From Candidatus Avelusimicrobium gallicola (GTDB lineage: Bacteria > Elusimicrobiota > Elusimicrobia > Elusimicrobiales > UBA9959), in the NCBI GenBank assembly GCA_020722185.1, contig DYLH01000006.1, positions 1-33,101 of the forward strand: a DNA stretch of 33,101 nt, written 5' to 3'. Both the position numbers and the translations under genes were made by a program. Each line of letters starts with the position of its first letter. The first letter of the stretch is position 1. Shown piece after piece: positions 1 through 7,440 of this stretch. The notes below the pieces were generated by a model. The model did not search any database, was not told the DNA's origin, and saw nothing but the letters and a program-made list of their open reading frames with translations.

Positions 1-213
1 TATTTTTATCCAGTCTTTTTCTAATATGCTTCTAAACAACTTGTCTTTTGCTTCTCGCATTATCTTGTCAAATTCTTTGTATATAACTTGAAATCCATTC
101 TTATTGTCATAATTGGTTTTTATAATTCCCTTCATAAGTTTCTTTTTTATAAGTCTTGTACTTGAGCCTTTGAAAAGTTTGTCATAAGCATAATATATTT
201 GCGAACAAATCCC
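1..213 (-). CDS. Partial ORF running off the left edge, unknown
   Basis: The minus strand has 71 open codons from just after a TAA (complement of 214-216) to the window edge. The peptide is Lys/Glu-rich, with stretches such as DKLFKGSSTRLIKKKLMKG and FQVIYKEFDKIMREAKDKL. The first ATG in this frame is at 135 and has no good ribosome binding site. A short ORF in another frame (245 down to 147, beginning MSQKISGKK) starts inside the dispersed repeat and overlaps this one. The pair could be one gene broken by a frameshift. I do not recognise a family, and in DNA this AT-rich an open frame of this length could be chance. Confidence 0.3.
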
Positions 214-245
214 TTATTCTTTTTGCCACTTATTTTTTGGCTCAT
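147..245 (-). other. Short ORF (32 aa) beginning in the dispersed repeat
   Basis: This frame starts ATGAGCCAAAAAATA on the minus strand and encodes a 32-residue basic peptide (MSQKISGKKNKGF...) before a TAA. Its start codon and upstream sequence belong to a repeat found again near 8.83 kb, where the frame reads MRQKTRFGRRKS and stops. It may be the 5' end of a gene that continues, after a frameshift, in the 1-213 frame. The alternative is that it is non-coding. Confidence 0.2.
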
Positions 246-296
246 TTACATTAGAAATGCGCTAAATTTCAGGCTCATAGCGTATTAGACTATTCT
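229..296. repeat. Dispersed repeat, copy 1
   Basis: The core at 241-277 (starting CTCATTTACATTAGAAATGC) matches 8839-8875 at 35 of 37 positions. Similarity extends left through a CTT-N-TTTTTTG stretch. To the right it continues, after a 7-base length difference, through TAGAC-A/T-ATTCT. Both copies have the same orientation and both lie in intergenic DNA. The repeat has no terminal inverted repeats that I can see and encodes nothing complete. Confidence 0.75.
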
Positions 297-301
297 CTTA
301 C

Positions 302-331
302 TTGAAATATCAATAAAATTTATGCTATTAT
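302..331 (+). promoter_or_regulatory. Promoter for the DUF2089 gene
   Basis: A TTGAAA -35 box (302-307), an 18-base spacer ending in TGC, and a TATTAT -10 box (326-331) form an extended -10 promoter. An inverted repeat TCAATAA / TTATTGA (310-316 and 328-334) straddles the -10 box and could be an operator, possibly for the HTH protein encoded just downstream. Promoter assignment is by eye. Confidence 0.45.
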
Positions 332-380
332 TGATTTATTGAATTTTTTTATTTATAAAATCAATTTGGAGATTAAAAAA

Positions 381-749
381 ATGAATAAACCTAATAAATG
401 TCCCTCGTGCAATTCGAAAATATATATAACTGAATTTTGTTGCGAAAAATGTTCAACTTTAATAAAAGGCAAATTTCAATTAGGCCCTTTCGATTGTTTG
501 GATGAAAATGAAATTGAATTCGTTAAAATTTTCCTTGCCAGCGGTGGAAATATAAAAGAAGTAGAGAAAAGTCTCGCCATTTCCTATCCAACCGTTAAAT
601 CGAGACTTGAGAGAATAGTAAATAAAATGGGCATAGGTGATTATGATTTTGAAGCTAAAAATAAAAAAATGGAAATTCTAGAAAAATTGGAAAGAAGTGA
701 AATAACGGCTCAAGATGCTGTTAAAATGATAAAAGATTTGAAAAAATAG
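381..749 (+). CDS. DUF2089 family zinc-ribbon/HTH protein
   Basis: This 122-residue protein begins with a zinc-ribbon-like pair of motifs (CPSC near residue 7, CEKC near residue 22). A helix-turn-helix-like segment follows (residues about 45-85, ending ...YPTVKSRLERIVNKMGI), and then a short helical tail EKLERSEITAQDAVKMI. This order is typical of the DUF2089 family, thought to be transcriptional regulators. I start it at 381 rather than 339 because TTGGAGA sits 8-14 bases upstream of 381. The tail resembles the N-terminus of the next protein, so the two may share a SHOCT-like interaction module. The stop codon overlaps the first parS-like palindrome. Confidence 0.8.
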   Translation: MNKPNKCPSCNSKIYITEFCCEKCSTLIKGKFQLGPFDCLDENEIEFVKIFLASGGNIKEVEKSLAISYPTVKSRLERIVNKMGIGDYDFEAKNKKMEILEKLERSEITAQDAVKMIKDLKK

Positions 750-765
750 TTTTCACGTGAAAACT
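748..765. promoter_or_regulatory. parS: parS-like palindrome, site 1
   Basis: AGTTTTCACGTGAAAACT is a perfect 18-bp palindrome centred on CACGTG. The widely conserved parS site is TGTTTCACGTGAAACA. This one shares the core and the adjacent T/A runs but has one extra T/A per arm, shifting the G/C pair outward. An identical copy lies at 1820-1837, just upstream of parA. Proximity to parAB makes a ParB-binding role likely. Confidence 0.7.
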
Positions 766-791
766 TTATTTATGTGTTTTTGGGAGATTTT

Positions 792-1160
792 ATGGATCAG
801 GAAAAACTTAAAATACTACAAATGATTGAAAATGGAAGGATTAACTCTTATGAAGCTATGGAATTGCTTTCAGTTTTATCTGAAGATAATGACGGTGTTA
901 ATTTGAATATCTCCAGGGTGAGAAGAAAGGGGAAAAAACTAAAGATAGAAATAATTTCTGACGATAAAAAAAGAGATATTGTTATTGATGTCAATGAGAT
1001 TTTCGTGTCTGCTGTCATGAATAGGATAAATACGGAGCTGAAATATAATGGAATAAACTTGTCAACTGATGATTTGAAATTAGTGAAAGATAAGATTATG
1101 TCTGGAAGGAAGATGAAATTAGAAAAAGAACAGGGCATGATCAGTTTATACATCGATTAA
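792..1160 (+). CDS. Small SHOCT/YvlB-like protein, function unknown
   Basis: The protein is 122 residues. Its N-terminus (KILQMIENGRINSYEAMELL) has the helical 'short C-terminal-domain-like' pattern found at the start of YvlB-type proteins and at the end of DUF2089 proteins, here including the gene just upstream. The remainder (about residues 35-122) is basic and has no family I recognise. The start at 792 is chosen because TTGGGAG lies 6-12 bases before it; the ATG at 774 has no such site. No signal peptide or membrane segment is visible. It is probably a partner or target of the DUF2089 regulator, by co-location only. Confidence 0.6.
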   Translation: MDQEKLKILQMIENGRINSYEAMELLSVLSEDNDGVNLNISRVRRKGKKLKIEIISDDKKRDIVIDVNEIFVSAVMNRINTELKYNGINLSTDDLKLVKDKIMSGRKMKLEKEQGMISLYID

Positions 1161-1180
1161 AAATATCTTTTGGAGGAAAA

Positions 1181-1774
1181 ATGCAAAAACTTTTTTCAAT
1201 GGATATAGTTGAAGTAAGGCAAAAAAAGGAGTGGCTTGAAATCCTCAGTGGATTCGAGGGGAAAAATAGATATGTAGTGAAAGATTCCTATGGCAATGAT
1301 ATTTATCTCGTTGGAGAAAAGAGTTCTTTTTGGGCTAGAATTTTTTTGCAATTCTTGAGGTCGCTTGAACTGCATATCATAAATCCGGAAGGGATTGGAG
1401 TACTTAAAATAATTAAGCCATTTAGATTCTTTTTTTATGAGGCGAGGATTGAAGATTTTACTGGAAAGTGTTATGGGAAGGTTAAAAGGATATTCTCTTT
1501 TGCCATTAAGGATATATCGGTAGAGACTCCGGATGGTGTGGAATATTATAGAATTAAAAGCAGTATTATGCATCCATGGACATTGAAAGTATATAGAAAT
1601 GGACAAGAGGTTGGGGAGATTGTTAAGAAATGGTCTGGTATAGGAAAGGAAATGTTTACTGATGCGGATAATTTTACCCTAAAATTCCCCTCAGGGACAA
1701 GTCTTGAAGAGAAAGTTTTGCTTTTAGGGGCATTGTTTTTTGTAGATTTGGTATATTTTGAAGGGAAAAACTGA
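1181..1774 (+). CDS. Phospholipid-scramblase / LURP-one-like protein
   Basis: This 197-residue protein has alternating beta-strand patterns of the Tubby-like scramblase/LURP-one (LOR) fold. Typical pieces are NRYVVKDSYGNDIYLVGE, LHIINPEGIGVLKIIKPFRF, and a late KVYRNGQEVGEIVKKWSG followed by FTDADNFTLKFP. The C-terminus (about 175-195) is hydrophobic. Bacterial members are thought to bind lipids or regulate membranes, but their role is poorly known. A clear GGAGG lies 6 bases before the ATG. It sits between the SHOCT-like gene and parA, with the parAB promoter directly after it. Confidence 0.7.
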   Translation: MQKLFSMDIVEVRQKKEWLEILSGFEGKNRYVVKDSYGNDIYLVGEKSSFWARIFLQFLRSLELHIINPEGIGVLKIIKPFRFFFYEARIEDFTGKCYGKVKRIFSFAIKDISVETPDGVEYYRIKSSIMHPWTLKVYRNGQEVGEIVKKWSGIGKEMFTDADNFTLKFPSGTSLEEKVLLLGALFFVDLVYFEGKN

Positions 1775-1778
1775 AAAT

Positions 1779-1807
1779 TTGACTTAAAAATCATTTTTTT
1801 GTAGCAT
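1779..1807 (+). promoter_or_regulatory. Promoter for parAB
   Basis: TTGACT (1779-1784), a 17-base spacer and TAGCAT (1802-1807) form a sigma-70-type promoter. The second parS-like palindrome follows 12 bases later in the transcribed leader, so ParB binding could repress the promoter. A hairpin GTGCCA...TGGCAC (1843-1873) ends just before the parA ribosome binding site. Confidence 0.5.
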
Positions 1808-1819
1808 AAAGCGTGTGGA

Positions 1820-1837
1820 AGTTTTCACGTGAAAACT
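1820..1837. promoter_or_regulatory. parS: parS-like palindrome, site 2
   Basis: This is the same 18-bp perfect palindrome as at 748-765, about 1.07 kb downstream of it. It lies between the parAB promoter and the parA start. Two identical copies this close to parAB, with no other CACGTG palindrome noticed in the window, support a centromere-like function. Confidence 0.75.
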
Positions 1838-1886
1838 GATTTGTGCCAAACTTTGATTGTTCCTGTCTGGCACTTTTGGAGAAAAT

Positions 1887-2726
1887 ATGGCTGAAACAGT
1901 GGTAATAGCTAATCAAAAAGGTGGAGTTGGCAAAACTACCACTGCTATAAATCTTGCAGTGGCTCTTGCCGCTCTGGATTTTGAGACTTTGATATTGGAC
2001 CTTGATCCTCAGGGTAATGCTACTTCAGGACTTGGTATTGAAATGAGCAAGGATATGCCGGGCATTTATGATGTTTTATCTGAAAATGCCTCTTTAGAGC
2101 AAGCTATAAAACAAACATCCATAGAATGGTTGGATATATTGCCGACCAATCACAATCTAGCCGGAGCTGAAATAGAGCTTGTGAGTGAGTTTTCCAGAGA
2201 ATCTGTGCTAAAAAGGTGCCTGGCACCGTGTAAGGATATGTATAAGTTCATCATCATAGACTGCCCGCCTTCTCTTGGATTGTTGACTGTGAACGCCTTG
2301 ACAGCGGCAGATTCTGTTATAACTCCCGTGCAATGTGAGTATTACTCTATGGAAGGACTTACATATTTCACTAATACAGTGGATAAGATAAAGCAAGCGC
2401 TGAATCCGGGATTAAAAATAGATGGTGGTATAATAACGATGTTTGATTCAAGGATAAATTTGGCAAATCAGGTTCTCAATGAAATTTCAAAATACTATGG
2501 AGAGAAACTTTATAAAACTGTTGTACCGCGCAATGTTCGCCTTGCGGAAGCTCCCAGTTTTGGTCAACCAATTTTTATCTATGATCCCAGCTCTCGCGGA
2601 GCTCAAGCATATAAGAATTTAGCTCTGGAATTTCTCTCAAGAAGAGGAATCAATGTGGAATCATATAAGAAATCTGAAATATACGTCAGTGAAGAAGCAG
2701 AAATAGAGTATGACTACGGAGAATGA
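1887..2726 (+). CDS. parA: Chromosome partitioning ATPase ParA/Soj
   Basis: ParA is the P-loop ATPase that positions ParB-parS complexes during chromosome segregation. The 279-residue protein starts with the deviant Walker A box QKGGVGKTTT (residues 10-19). DLDPQGNAT (Walker A'/switch I region) and IIDCPPSLGLLTVNAL (Walker B region) follow. The length is typical of chromosomal Soj without an N-terminal HTH. I chose 1887 over the ORF-track start at 1857 because TTTTGGAGA ends 8 bases before 1887 and the family starts this close to Walker A. parB follows 21 bases later with its own GGAGG. Confidence 0.95.
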   Translation: MAETVVIANQKGGVGKTTTAINLAVALAALDFETLILDLDPQGNATSGLGIEMSKDMPGIYDVLSENASLEQAIKQTSIEWLDILPTNHNLAGAEIELVSEFSRESVLKRCLAPCKDMYKFIIIDCPPSLGLLTVNALTAADSVITPVQCEYYSMEGLTYFTNTVDKIKQALNPGLKIDGGIITMFDSRINLANQVLNEISKYYGEKLYKTVVPRNVRLAEAPSFGQPIFIYDPSSRGAQAYKNLALEFLSRRGINVESYKKSEIYVSEEAEIEYDYGE

Positions 2727-2747
2727 TTATATCTAATTGGAGGAAAT

Positions 2748-3614
2748 ATGAGAAAAGCTTTAGGTAAAGGTATAGACGCGCTTATATCGAGAGTTCAAGA
2801 AAATGATATTGCGCTCCAAAATATAAAACAAATTTCTGTCAGTGATATAGTGCCTAATAGACTTCAGCCTCGTCAGGATTTTGATGAGGAGTCAATAAAA
2901 GAACTTGCCGCCTCTATAAAAAAGCATGGTCTGGCCCAGCCTATAATTGTTCAAGAAATTGGATATGGCAAGTATGAGATAATAGCTGGAGAAAGGCGAT
3001 ATAGAGCTTGTAAGTATTTGGAAATGTCTAAAATAGATGCTATAGTAAAGAAAAATATTGAGGATGAAAAAAAATTGGCTATTGCTCTGATAGAAAATAT
3101 TCAAAGGGAAAATTTGAATCCTGTTGAACAGGCTATGGCGTACAAAAAATTGATGGATGAGTATAAGATGAATCAAAGCGAAATAGCTGAGTTTTGTGGC
3201 AAGTCCAAATATGCTGTATCTAATTCTATAAGAATACTTGAGTTGGAGGAAGATATTCTGAACGCTTTGAGAAATACATCCACAACTAAATTTACCGAAG
3301 GCCATGCAAGAGCTTTATTGGGGGTGCCAGACAAAGAGGAAAGAAAGAGAATATTTGATAGAATAATTTCTGAAAAGCTTTCGGTGAGAGATATAGAGGA
3401 TATTTCAAAATCATATCACACTCCCACACAGAGGAAGGCAAAAAATTCTTCTAAGAAAAGCCCTGAAATTCAGGAAATGGAAAAAGAGCTCGAAAGAACT
3501 CTTGGCACTAAGGTAGAGATAATGTGTGGGGCTGATCCCAGAGTGGGTAAAATTGTGATACACTATTATTCTCTGGAAGATTTTGATAGAATAAGCGGGA
3601 AATTGAGAAGATAA
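2748..3614 (+). CDS. parB: Chromosome partitioning protein ParB/Spo0J
   Basis: ParB binds parS, spreads along DNA using a CTP-dependent clamp, and stimulates ParA. The 288-residue protein has an N-terminal KALGKGIDALI, which is the typical ParA-contacting segment. The CTP-binding boxes follow (PRQDFDEESIKELAASI near 40 and GERRYRAC near 86), then an ENIQRENLNPVEQA motif and the HTH (MNQSEIAEFCGKSKYAVSN, about 142-160). The C-terminal dimerisation region ends in DFDRISGKLRR. GGAGG lies 6 bases before the ATG. The slightly altered palindromes nearby suggest its HTH may prefer a variant parS. Confidence 0.95.
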   Translation: MRKALGKGIDALISRVQENDIALQNIKQISVSDIVPNRLQPRQDFDEESIKELAASIKKHGLAQPIIVQEIGYGKYEIIAGERRYRACKYLEMSKIDAIVKKNIEDEKKLAIALIENIQRENLNPVEQAMAYKKLMDEYKMNQSEIAEFCGKSKYAVSNSIRILELEEDILNALRNTSTTKFTEGHARALLGVPDKEERKRIFDRIISEKLSVRDIEDISKSYHTPTQRKAKNSSKKSPEIQEMEKELERTLGTKVEIMCGADPRVGKIVIHYYSLEDFDRISGKLRR

Positions 3615-3626
3615 AAAGGGCAATAA

Positions 3627-4646
3627 ATGAAAAAATATTATGTTAACTTATTTTTATCCCTCTTTTTTTTGAATCCCCTCTATGCTCAACACTCAAACAA
3701 ATATCCTCCACTAAAATATATAATGCAGCTAAGCGATATCGGGAAGTATTATCTGTATGCTAATTCTGGATTTAATGCAGATTGGTATGTTGGATATAAT
3801 AATTGTTGGATAGTTAAATTGCCGCCGGTTAAAAAGGATGGTTTTGAAAGGGCATATATAGGGGCTAAATTGGGACGAGCAAAGTTGGATAAAGATTTTT
3901 CTCCAATAGAGGGCAAAATATATGTAGCTATTTCGGATAGACCTTCCTTTGGTGGTAATTTAGGGTATTTTTTGGCAGATTCATTTGAAATACCGAAAGA
4001 ATCGCCAGAAAATGAAAGTGTGAGTGGTGTTGATAGCGCAAAATGGTTTTGGTTTCTTGTCCCCATGAACCAGATAAATCCTGAGAAGGATAATTACATA
4101 GCCATATGGTCGCCTTCAGACACTTTCACTTCAAGTAAAAATGCTCCGATAATAGCGGCTGGGTATGGCCAGAGTGAAGAGGAAAATGTCTGGCTTAATC
4201 GTTCTATAAAGGGCTCTGCGCCTGTGGGCGCCAATGCCCTTGAAATGTCTATTTCAGGGATAAAACCGGCTGTGGCTATTAAGCTTGTGCCAAAAAATGA
4301 ATACAGGGTAATAATAAAAAATTTTTCAGCTGAGATAAGCAATGAGGAAGTTGTGGCAACTTTTTCAGTTGTTGGGGTGGATATACAGAAGGCCTGGCTG
4401 GAACTGTCCTATGATAAGTTTGAATGGCAGAAAATTTCTAGCTTCATGTACAATCCCCCGTATTCCATAACGCTTAAGAGGAGTGATTTGCCAGATGAGA
4501 TGTTTTATTTGCGAGCGGCGGCAAGAGATTCTTACGAAAACAATGGATACAGTAGCGAGTTAATAATCCCGGCTGTAGAGAAACAATCTGAAGTAAAACC
4601 TGAAGTGCAGAATAAATCAGAAGAGAATACATCGGAGAGCAAATGA
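3627..4646 (+). CDS. Exported protein of unknown function
   Basis: This 339-residue protein starts with a signal peptide (MKKYYVNLFLSLFFLNPLYA, cleavage probably before QHS). The body is rich in beta-strand patterns and aromatic residues. Around residues 230-310 it looks like an Ig-like or Y_Y_Y-type module (...KAWLELSYDKFEWQKIS... FYLRAAARDSYENNGYS). The last ~30 residues are a low-complexity Glu/Lys/Ser tail. I do not recognise a family. The gene follows parB by 12 bases, and its TGA overlaps the asd ATG, so it is co-translated with asd. That linkage probably reflects operon packing rather than shared function. Confidence 0.7.
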   Translation: MKKYYVNLFLSLFFLNPLYAQHSNKYPPLKYIMQLSDIGKYYLYANSGFNADWYVGYNNCWIVKLPPVKKDGFERAYIGAKLGRAKLDKDFSPIEGKIYVAISDRPSFGGNLGYFLADSFEIPKESPENESVSGVDSAKWFWFLVPMNQINPEKDNYIAIWSPSDTFTSSKNAPIIAAGYGQSEEENVWLNRSIKGSAPVGANALEMSISGIKPAVAIKLVPKNEYRVIIKNFSAEISNEEVVATFSVVGVDIQKAWLELSYDKFEWQKISSFMYNPPYSITLKRSDLPDEMFYLRAAARDSYENNGYSSELIIPAVEKQSEVKPEVQNKSEENTSESK

Positions 4647-5641
4647 AAAGAAAATGGAAAGTGGCTGTGGTCGGCGCATCTGGAATGGTGGGGGGAGAAT
4701 TACTGCACTTGCTTGAAAAAAGAAAATTTCCAATTTCCTCTATAGGAATGTTTTCTTCTGGCAGAAAAGATTCATTTGTCTTTTTCAAAGGGAAAAAATA
4801 TAAGTGTGAAAAAGCTGATTTAGAAAAACTATTCGCTTATGAAATTGTTTTTTTTGTAAGCAATGAAGAGGTTTCAGAAAAATACGCTTTCAAACTGGCA
4901 GAAAAGGGCATATGGTGTATAGATGATTCTTCAAGATTTAGAATGGATCCAAAAGTTCCTCTTGTAATCCCAGAGATAAATGCTCATTTGATAAATGCCA
5001 GCAATAAGGTCATAGCCGGGCCAAATTGCACATTGACGCCTCTTGCTGTGGGGTGCGCCAGAATACACAAAAAGTACGGCATTGAGGAGATAAGGCTTTC
5101 CACTTACCAGGCAGTTTCTGGTGCGGGGCGAAGGGCGCTTGAGCAACTTTTCAATGAGATAGCCAATAAAGAAGGCAAGAGAAATACTTCTTATGAAAAA
5201 GTTCTGCCTCAACAAATAGCTTTTAATGTTATACCTCAAGTCGGTGATTTTGATAAAGATGGCTTTAGTTCAGAAGAGAATAAGGTGGCCAATGAGCTCA
5301 GGAAAATATGGAATGATGAGGATATTGAGATAAGTGTAACTGCTGTGCGTGTGCCCACAATACGCGTACACTGTTTGTCTGCATGGGTGAAGACTAAAAA
5401 AGCGTGGACTAAAAAAGATTTGGAGAAAGAATTTTTAAAGACTCCAGGCGCCAGATATGTAAGATCTCCAAAATATCCAACACCGATAAGCATGGCAAAA
5501 AGTTATGAAGTTTCAATTTCTAGGCTGAGGGAAACTGGTATAAAAAATGAATTTTGTGTGTGGCTTGCTGGGGACAATCTATACAAGGGAGCTTCGCTAA
5601 ATTCTGTTCAGATAGCTGAGAAGATTGCTTATGGCAAATAA
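4643..5641 (+). CDS. asd: Aspartate-semialdehyde dehydrogenase
   Basis: Asd reduces aspartyl phosphate to aspartate semialdehyde, the branch point to lysine/diaminopimelate, threonine and methionine. The 332-residue protein has an N-terminal NADP-binding VAVVGASGMVGGELL. The active-site cysteine is in AGPNCTLTPL (Cys129), followed by STYQAVSGAGRRA. A late RVHCLSAWVKTKK segment contains the conserved substrate-side residues. The length is normal. The ATG overlaps the upstream stop (ATGA). Confidence 0.93.
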   Translation: MKRKWKVAVVGASGMVGGELLHLLEKRKFPISSIGMFSSGRKDSFVFFKGKKYKCEKADLEKLFAYEIVFFVSNEEVSEKYAFKLAEKGIWCIDDSSRFRMDPKVPLVIPEINAHLINASNKVIAGPNCTLTPLAVGCARIHKKYGIEEIRLSTYQAVSGAGRRALEQLFNEIANKEGKRNTSYEKVLPQQIAFNVIPQVGDFDKDGFSSEENKVANELRKIWNDEDIEISVTAVRVPTIRVHCLSAWVKTKKAWTKKDLEKEFLKTPGARYVRSPKYPTPISMAKSYEVSISRLRETGIKNEFCVWLAGDNLYKGASLNSVQIAEKIAYGK

Positions 5642-5680
5642 AGAATTACTGAATGGATAATTTTTTCTGTCATATCGGTT

Positions 5681-5971
5681 TTGCTTATACTCTTTGCGTC
5701 TTATTCGGATGATATTTTCTGGAATCTTTTTGCCATTGCTTTTGTAGTGTTTGGGGTAATCGCTTTGCTCATTTATATTGAGCTACACTCATACCGCTAC
5801 TTTAAGCCTGATGAAGATGAAGAAATAGATGATACAATTGAGGAACAAAAAGTTGCTGGCAAAAATAAAGTCATAGATTTAAAAGCCAAGTTGGCTTACT
5901 TTGCGTTTGCATATATAAAGTTCACAAAATCATGCCACTGTGTGGCTTTTTCAAATTCAAATGTGGAATAG
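5681..5971 (+). CDS. Small membrane protein, start uncertain
   Basis: The ORF-track start is a TTG. The same frame is open all the way back to the asd stop codon, so an ATT start at 5645 (giving ITEWIIFSV...) is also possible. There is no ATG in frame and no clear ribosome binding site. The protein has two hydrophobic segments near the N-terminus (ILFAS and FWNLFAIAFVVFGVIALLIYI) and an acidic stretch DEDEEIDDTIEEQ. The last ~25 codons run antisense through the 3' end of the neighbouring C11 protease gene. It could be a real inner-membrane peptide or a leftover open frame. Confidence 0.4.
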   Translation: MLILFASYSDDIFWNLFAIAFVVFGVIALLIYIELHSYRYFKPDEDEEIDDTIEEQKVAGKNKVIDLKAKLAYFAFAYIKFTKSCHCVAFSNSNVE

Positions 5972-7266
5972 GGTGTTTCAAATATAGCTTCCAATTTTGC
6001 CTGTGCTACTCTTGTTTCAGCCGGTGGCACATATATAGATATTCCACCAGCATCTGATAGAGATTTTCCTGTTCTATCTGAGCCATAGGCCCCCTTGTAT
6101 ATGACAAGCTGGCTTGAGATAAATCTCTTCAATTCTTCTATCTTTGACTTTAGAGCATCTGCATCTGGACCAGTCTTGGTGAGATTTCTGCCCATTATAT
6201 CTGCAAACTGATACAAATCCGCAAAGAAAGATATTGTTTTATTTCCATCATCCGGGCCGAGTATGTCAAATCTCAAGACTTCTGTTCTGGCTTTTTTTAT
6301 AGCTTCTAAGTCGTTTACCTTCATTGATAGTTTAGCAAAATCTGATACCATAGCATTGAGCGTGTTTATCTTTGAGCTTCGTATGGCGCTTAACATCGCA
6401 GCCCTCTTTATGTATGTGTAGAATTGCTTATAGGACTCTACCATTACAGCGCCAAGTTCTTCTGAAGACATCGAAGGCTTTTTAGACAGCGCGCCCAGCC
6501 AGAGATTATACGGATATCCTGTGCCGGGTATGGTCTCTTCAGAGCCAACTATGACATCTGTATTGTCCTTTAGTTCAGAAACCACTTCGCTCATCTGCAT
6601 GAGACAGGCATCAAAAGCAAGGACATTTACTTTGCCAGCTTCTCTAAGTATGTCTCCTATCTGTTTTGTCCTTATGTAATTGCCAGTCTCATCGTCAAAT
6701 GAAATTCCCTTATTAGTGCTCTTCTTTGTTTGTTGAGGATCCATCCACCCCGTTCCATGATCCCAAAGAATCAGGGCATATTTCTGTGCTGGATAGGCTC
6801 TTTTAGTCCATTTGACAAAATTGACAACCTGCTTGTAGTCGCCCATATCATAAGCTGCCTGTTGATATACTATTTGGGAATTGATATGTTCTGTGTCAGT
6901 GTCCTTTTTGACCAGATATCTTCTCACCCCGGTCCAATTTCCGTCAAGGTCTGTGTCTCCCTCAGCCTGACCATTCATCCTGCCCATTTCAGTCACTATG
7001 TTTATGTCCTTATTTGAACCCACCGATTCCATTTGGTTCATGTTTAGAAGTCCAGCCGCTTCAAGATTGTTTTTGCCGTTCATGAAAACCATTATTGTCC
7101 ATTTCTTTGTGACAGCTCTATCGGGAGTTTCTATATCAATTGTTTTCTGTGGCACCGGCAAGCTTATTTGATCCAAAGAATCTATAGAAAAGGATGGATT
7201 GAATTCTTCGGCATAAGTCAAAGTTATAAAGAAAAGTGAGGAGAGGAAGGCATTTGCTATTTTCAT
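5896..7266 (-). CDS. Secreted clostripain-like (C11) cysteine protease
   Basis: The protein is 456 residues from the ATG at 7266, which has GGAGG upstream on the minus strand. The ORF-track start at 7341 is not supported. It has a signal peptide (MKIANAFLSSLFFITLTYA). It then has the C11 pattern WTIMVFMNGKNNLE, the catalytic His in LILWDHGTGW and the catalytic Cys in NVLAFDACLMQMSEV, with IVGSEETIPGTGYPY after it. C11 enzymes cut after Arg or Lys and often self-process. The C-terminal ISIYVPP segment is also shared with the divergent paralogue, and no outer-membrane anchor is visible. Likely role: extracellular or periplasmic proteolysis. Confidence 0.88.
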   Translation of the reverse strand: MKIANAFLSSLFFITLTYAEEFNPSFSIDSLDQISLPVPQKTIDIETPDRAVTKKWTIMVFMNGKNNLEAAGLLNMNQMESVGSNKDINIVTEMGRMNGQAEGDTDLDGNWTGVRRYLVKKDTDTEHINSQIVYQQAAYDMGDYKQVVNFVKWTKRAYPAQKYALILWDHGTGWMDPQQTKKSTNKGISFDDETGNYIRTKQIGDILREAGKVNVLAFDACLMQMSEVVSELKDNTDVIVGSEETIPGTGYPYNLWLGALSKKPSMSSEELGAVMVESYKQFYTYIKRAAMLSAIRSSKINTLNAMVSDFAKLSMKVNDLEAIKKARTEVLRFDILGPDDGNKTISFFADLYQFADIMGRNLTKTGPDADALKSKIEELKRFISSQLVIYKGAYGSDRTGKSLSDAGGISIYVPPAETRVAQAKLEAIFETPYSTFEFEKATQWHDFVNFIYANAK

Positions 7267-7291
7267 AAAACCTCCATTAACTTCATAGATT

Positions 7292-7319
7292 AGTTTAGCA
7301 GAGTTTATTGACTTGTCAA
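7292..7319 (-). promoter_or_regulatory. Promoter for the minus-strand C11 protease
   Basis: On the minus strand, TTGACA (complement of 7314-7319), a 16-base spacer and TAAACT (7292-7297) precede the ATG at 7266. The -35 box is a perfect consensus match; the -10 matches 4 of 6. Confidence 0.45.
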
Positions 7320-7351
7320 GTGTCTCAGTCCCATAAATCAATAGACTAAAG

Positions 7352-7371
7352 GGCCTAAATCATTTTAGGTC
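7352..7371. promoter_or_regulatory. Inverted repeat between divergent promoters
   Basis: GGCCTAAA-TCAT-TTTAGGTC is an imperfect 8+8 inverted repeat (one G-T mismatch). It is placed almost midway between the two divergent C11 protease promoters. This position fits a shared operator, but no regulator is identifiable. Confidence 0.35.
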
Positions 7372-7380
7372 TAAATACTG

Positions 7381-7408
7381 TTGACCAAAATCAGATAAAT
7401 GATAGAAT
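7381..7408 (+). promoter_or_regulatory. Promoter for the plus-strand C11 protease
   Basis: TTGACC (7381-7386), a 16-base spacer and TAGAAT (7403-7408) precede the gene at 7441. A full AAAGGAGG ribosome binding site lies in the leader. Confidence 0.5.
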
Positions 7409-7440
7409 TTAACTAACTTGTATAAAAGGAGGCGTATATA

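Noticed and set aside
848-1153. 101-aa minus-strand ORF
   Set aside because: It is a shadow of the SHOCT-like gene on the opposite strand; it has no ribosome binding site and no recognisable pattern.
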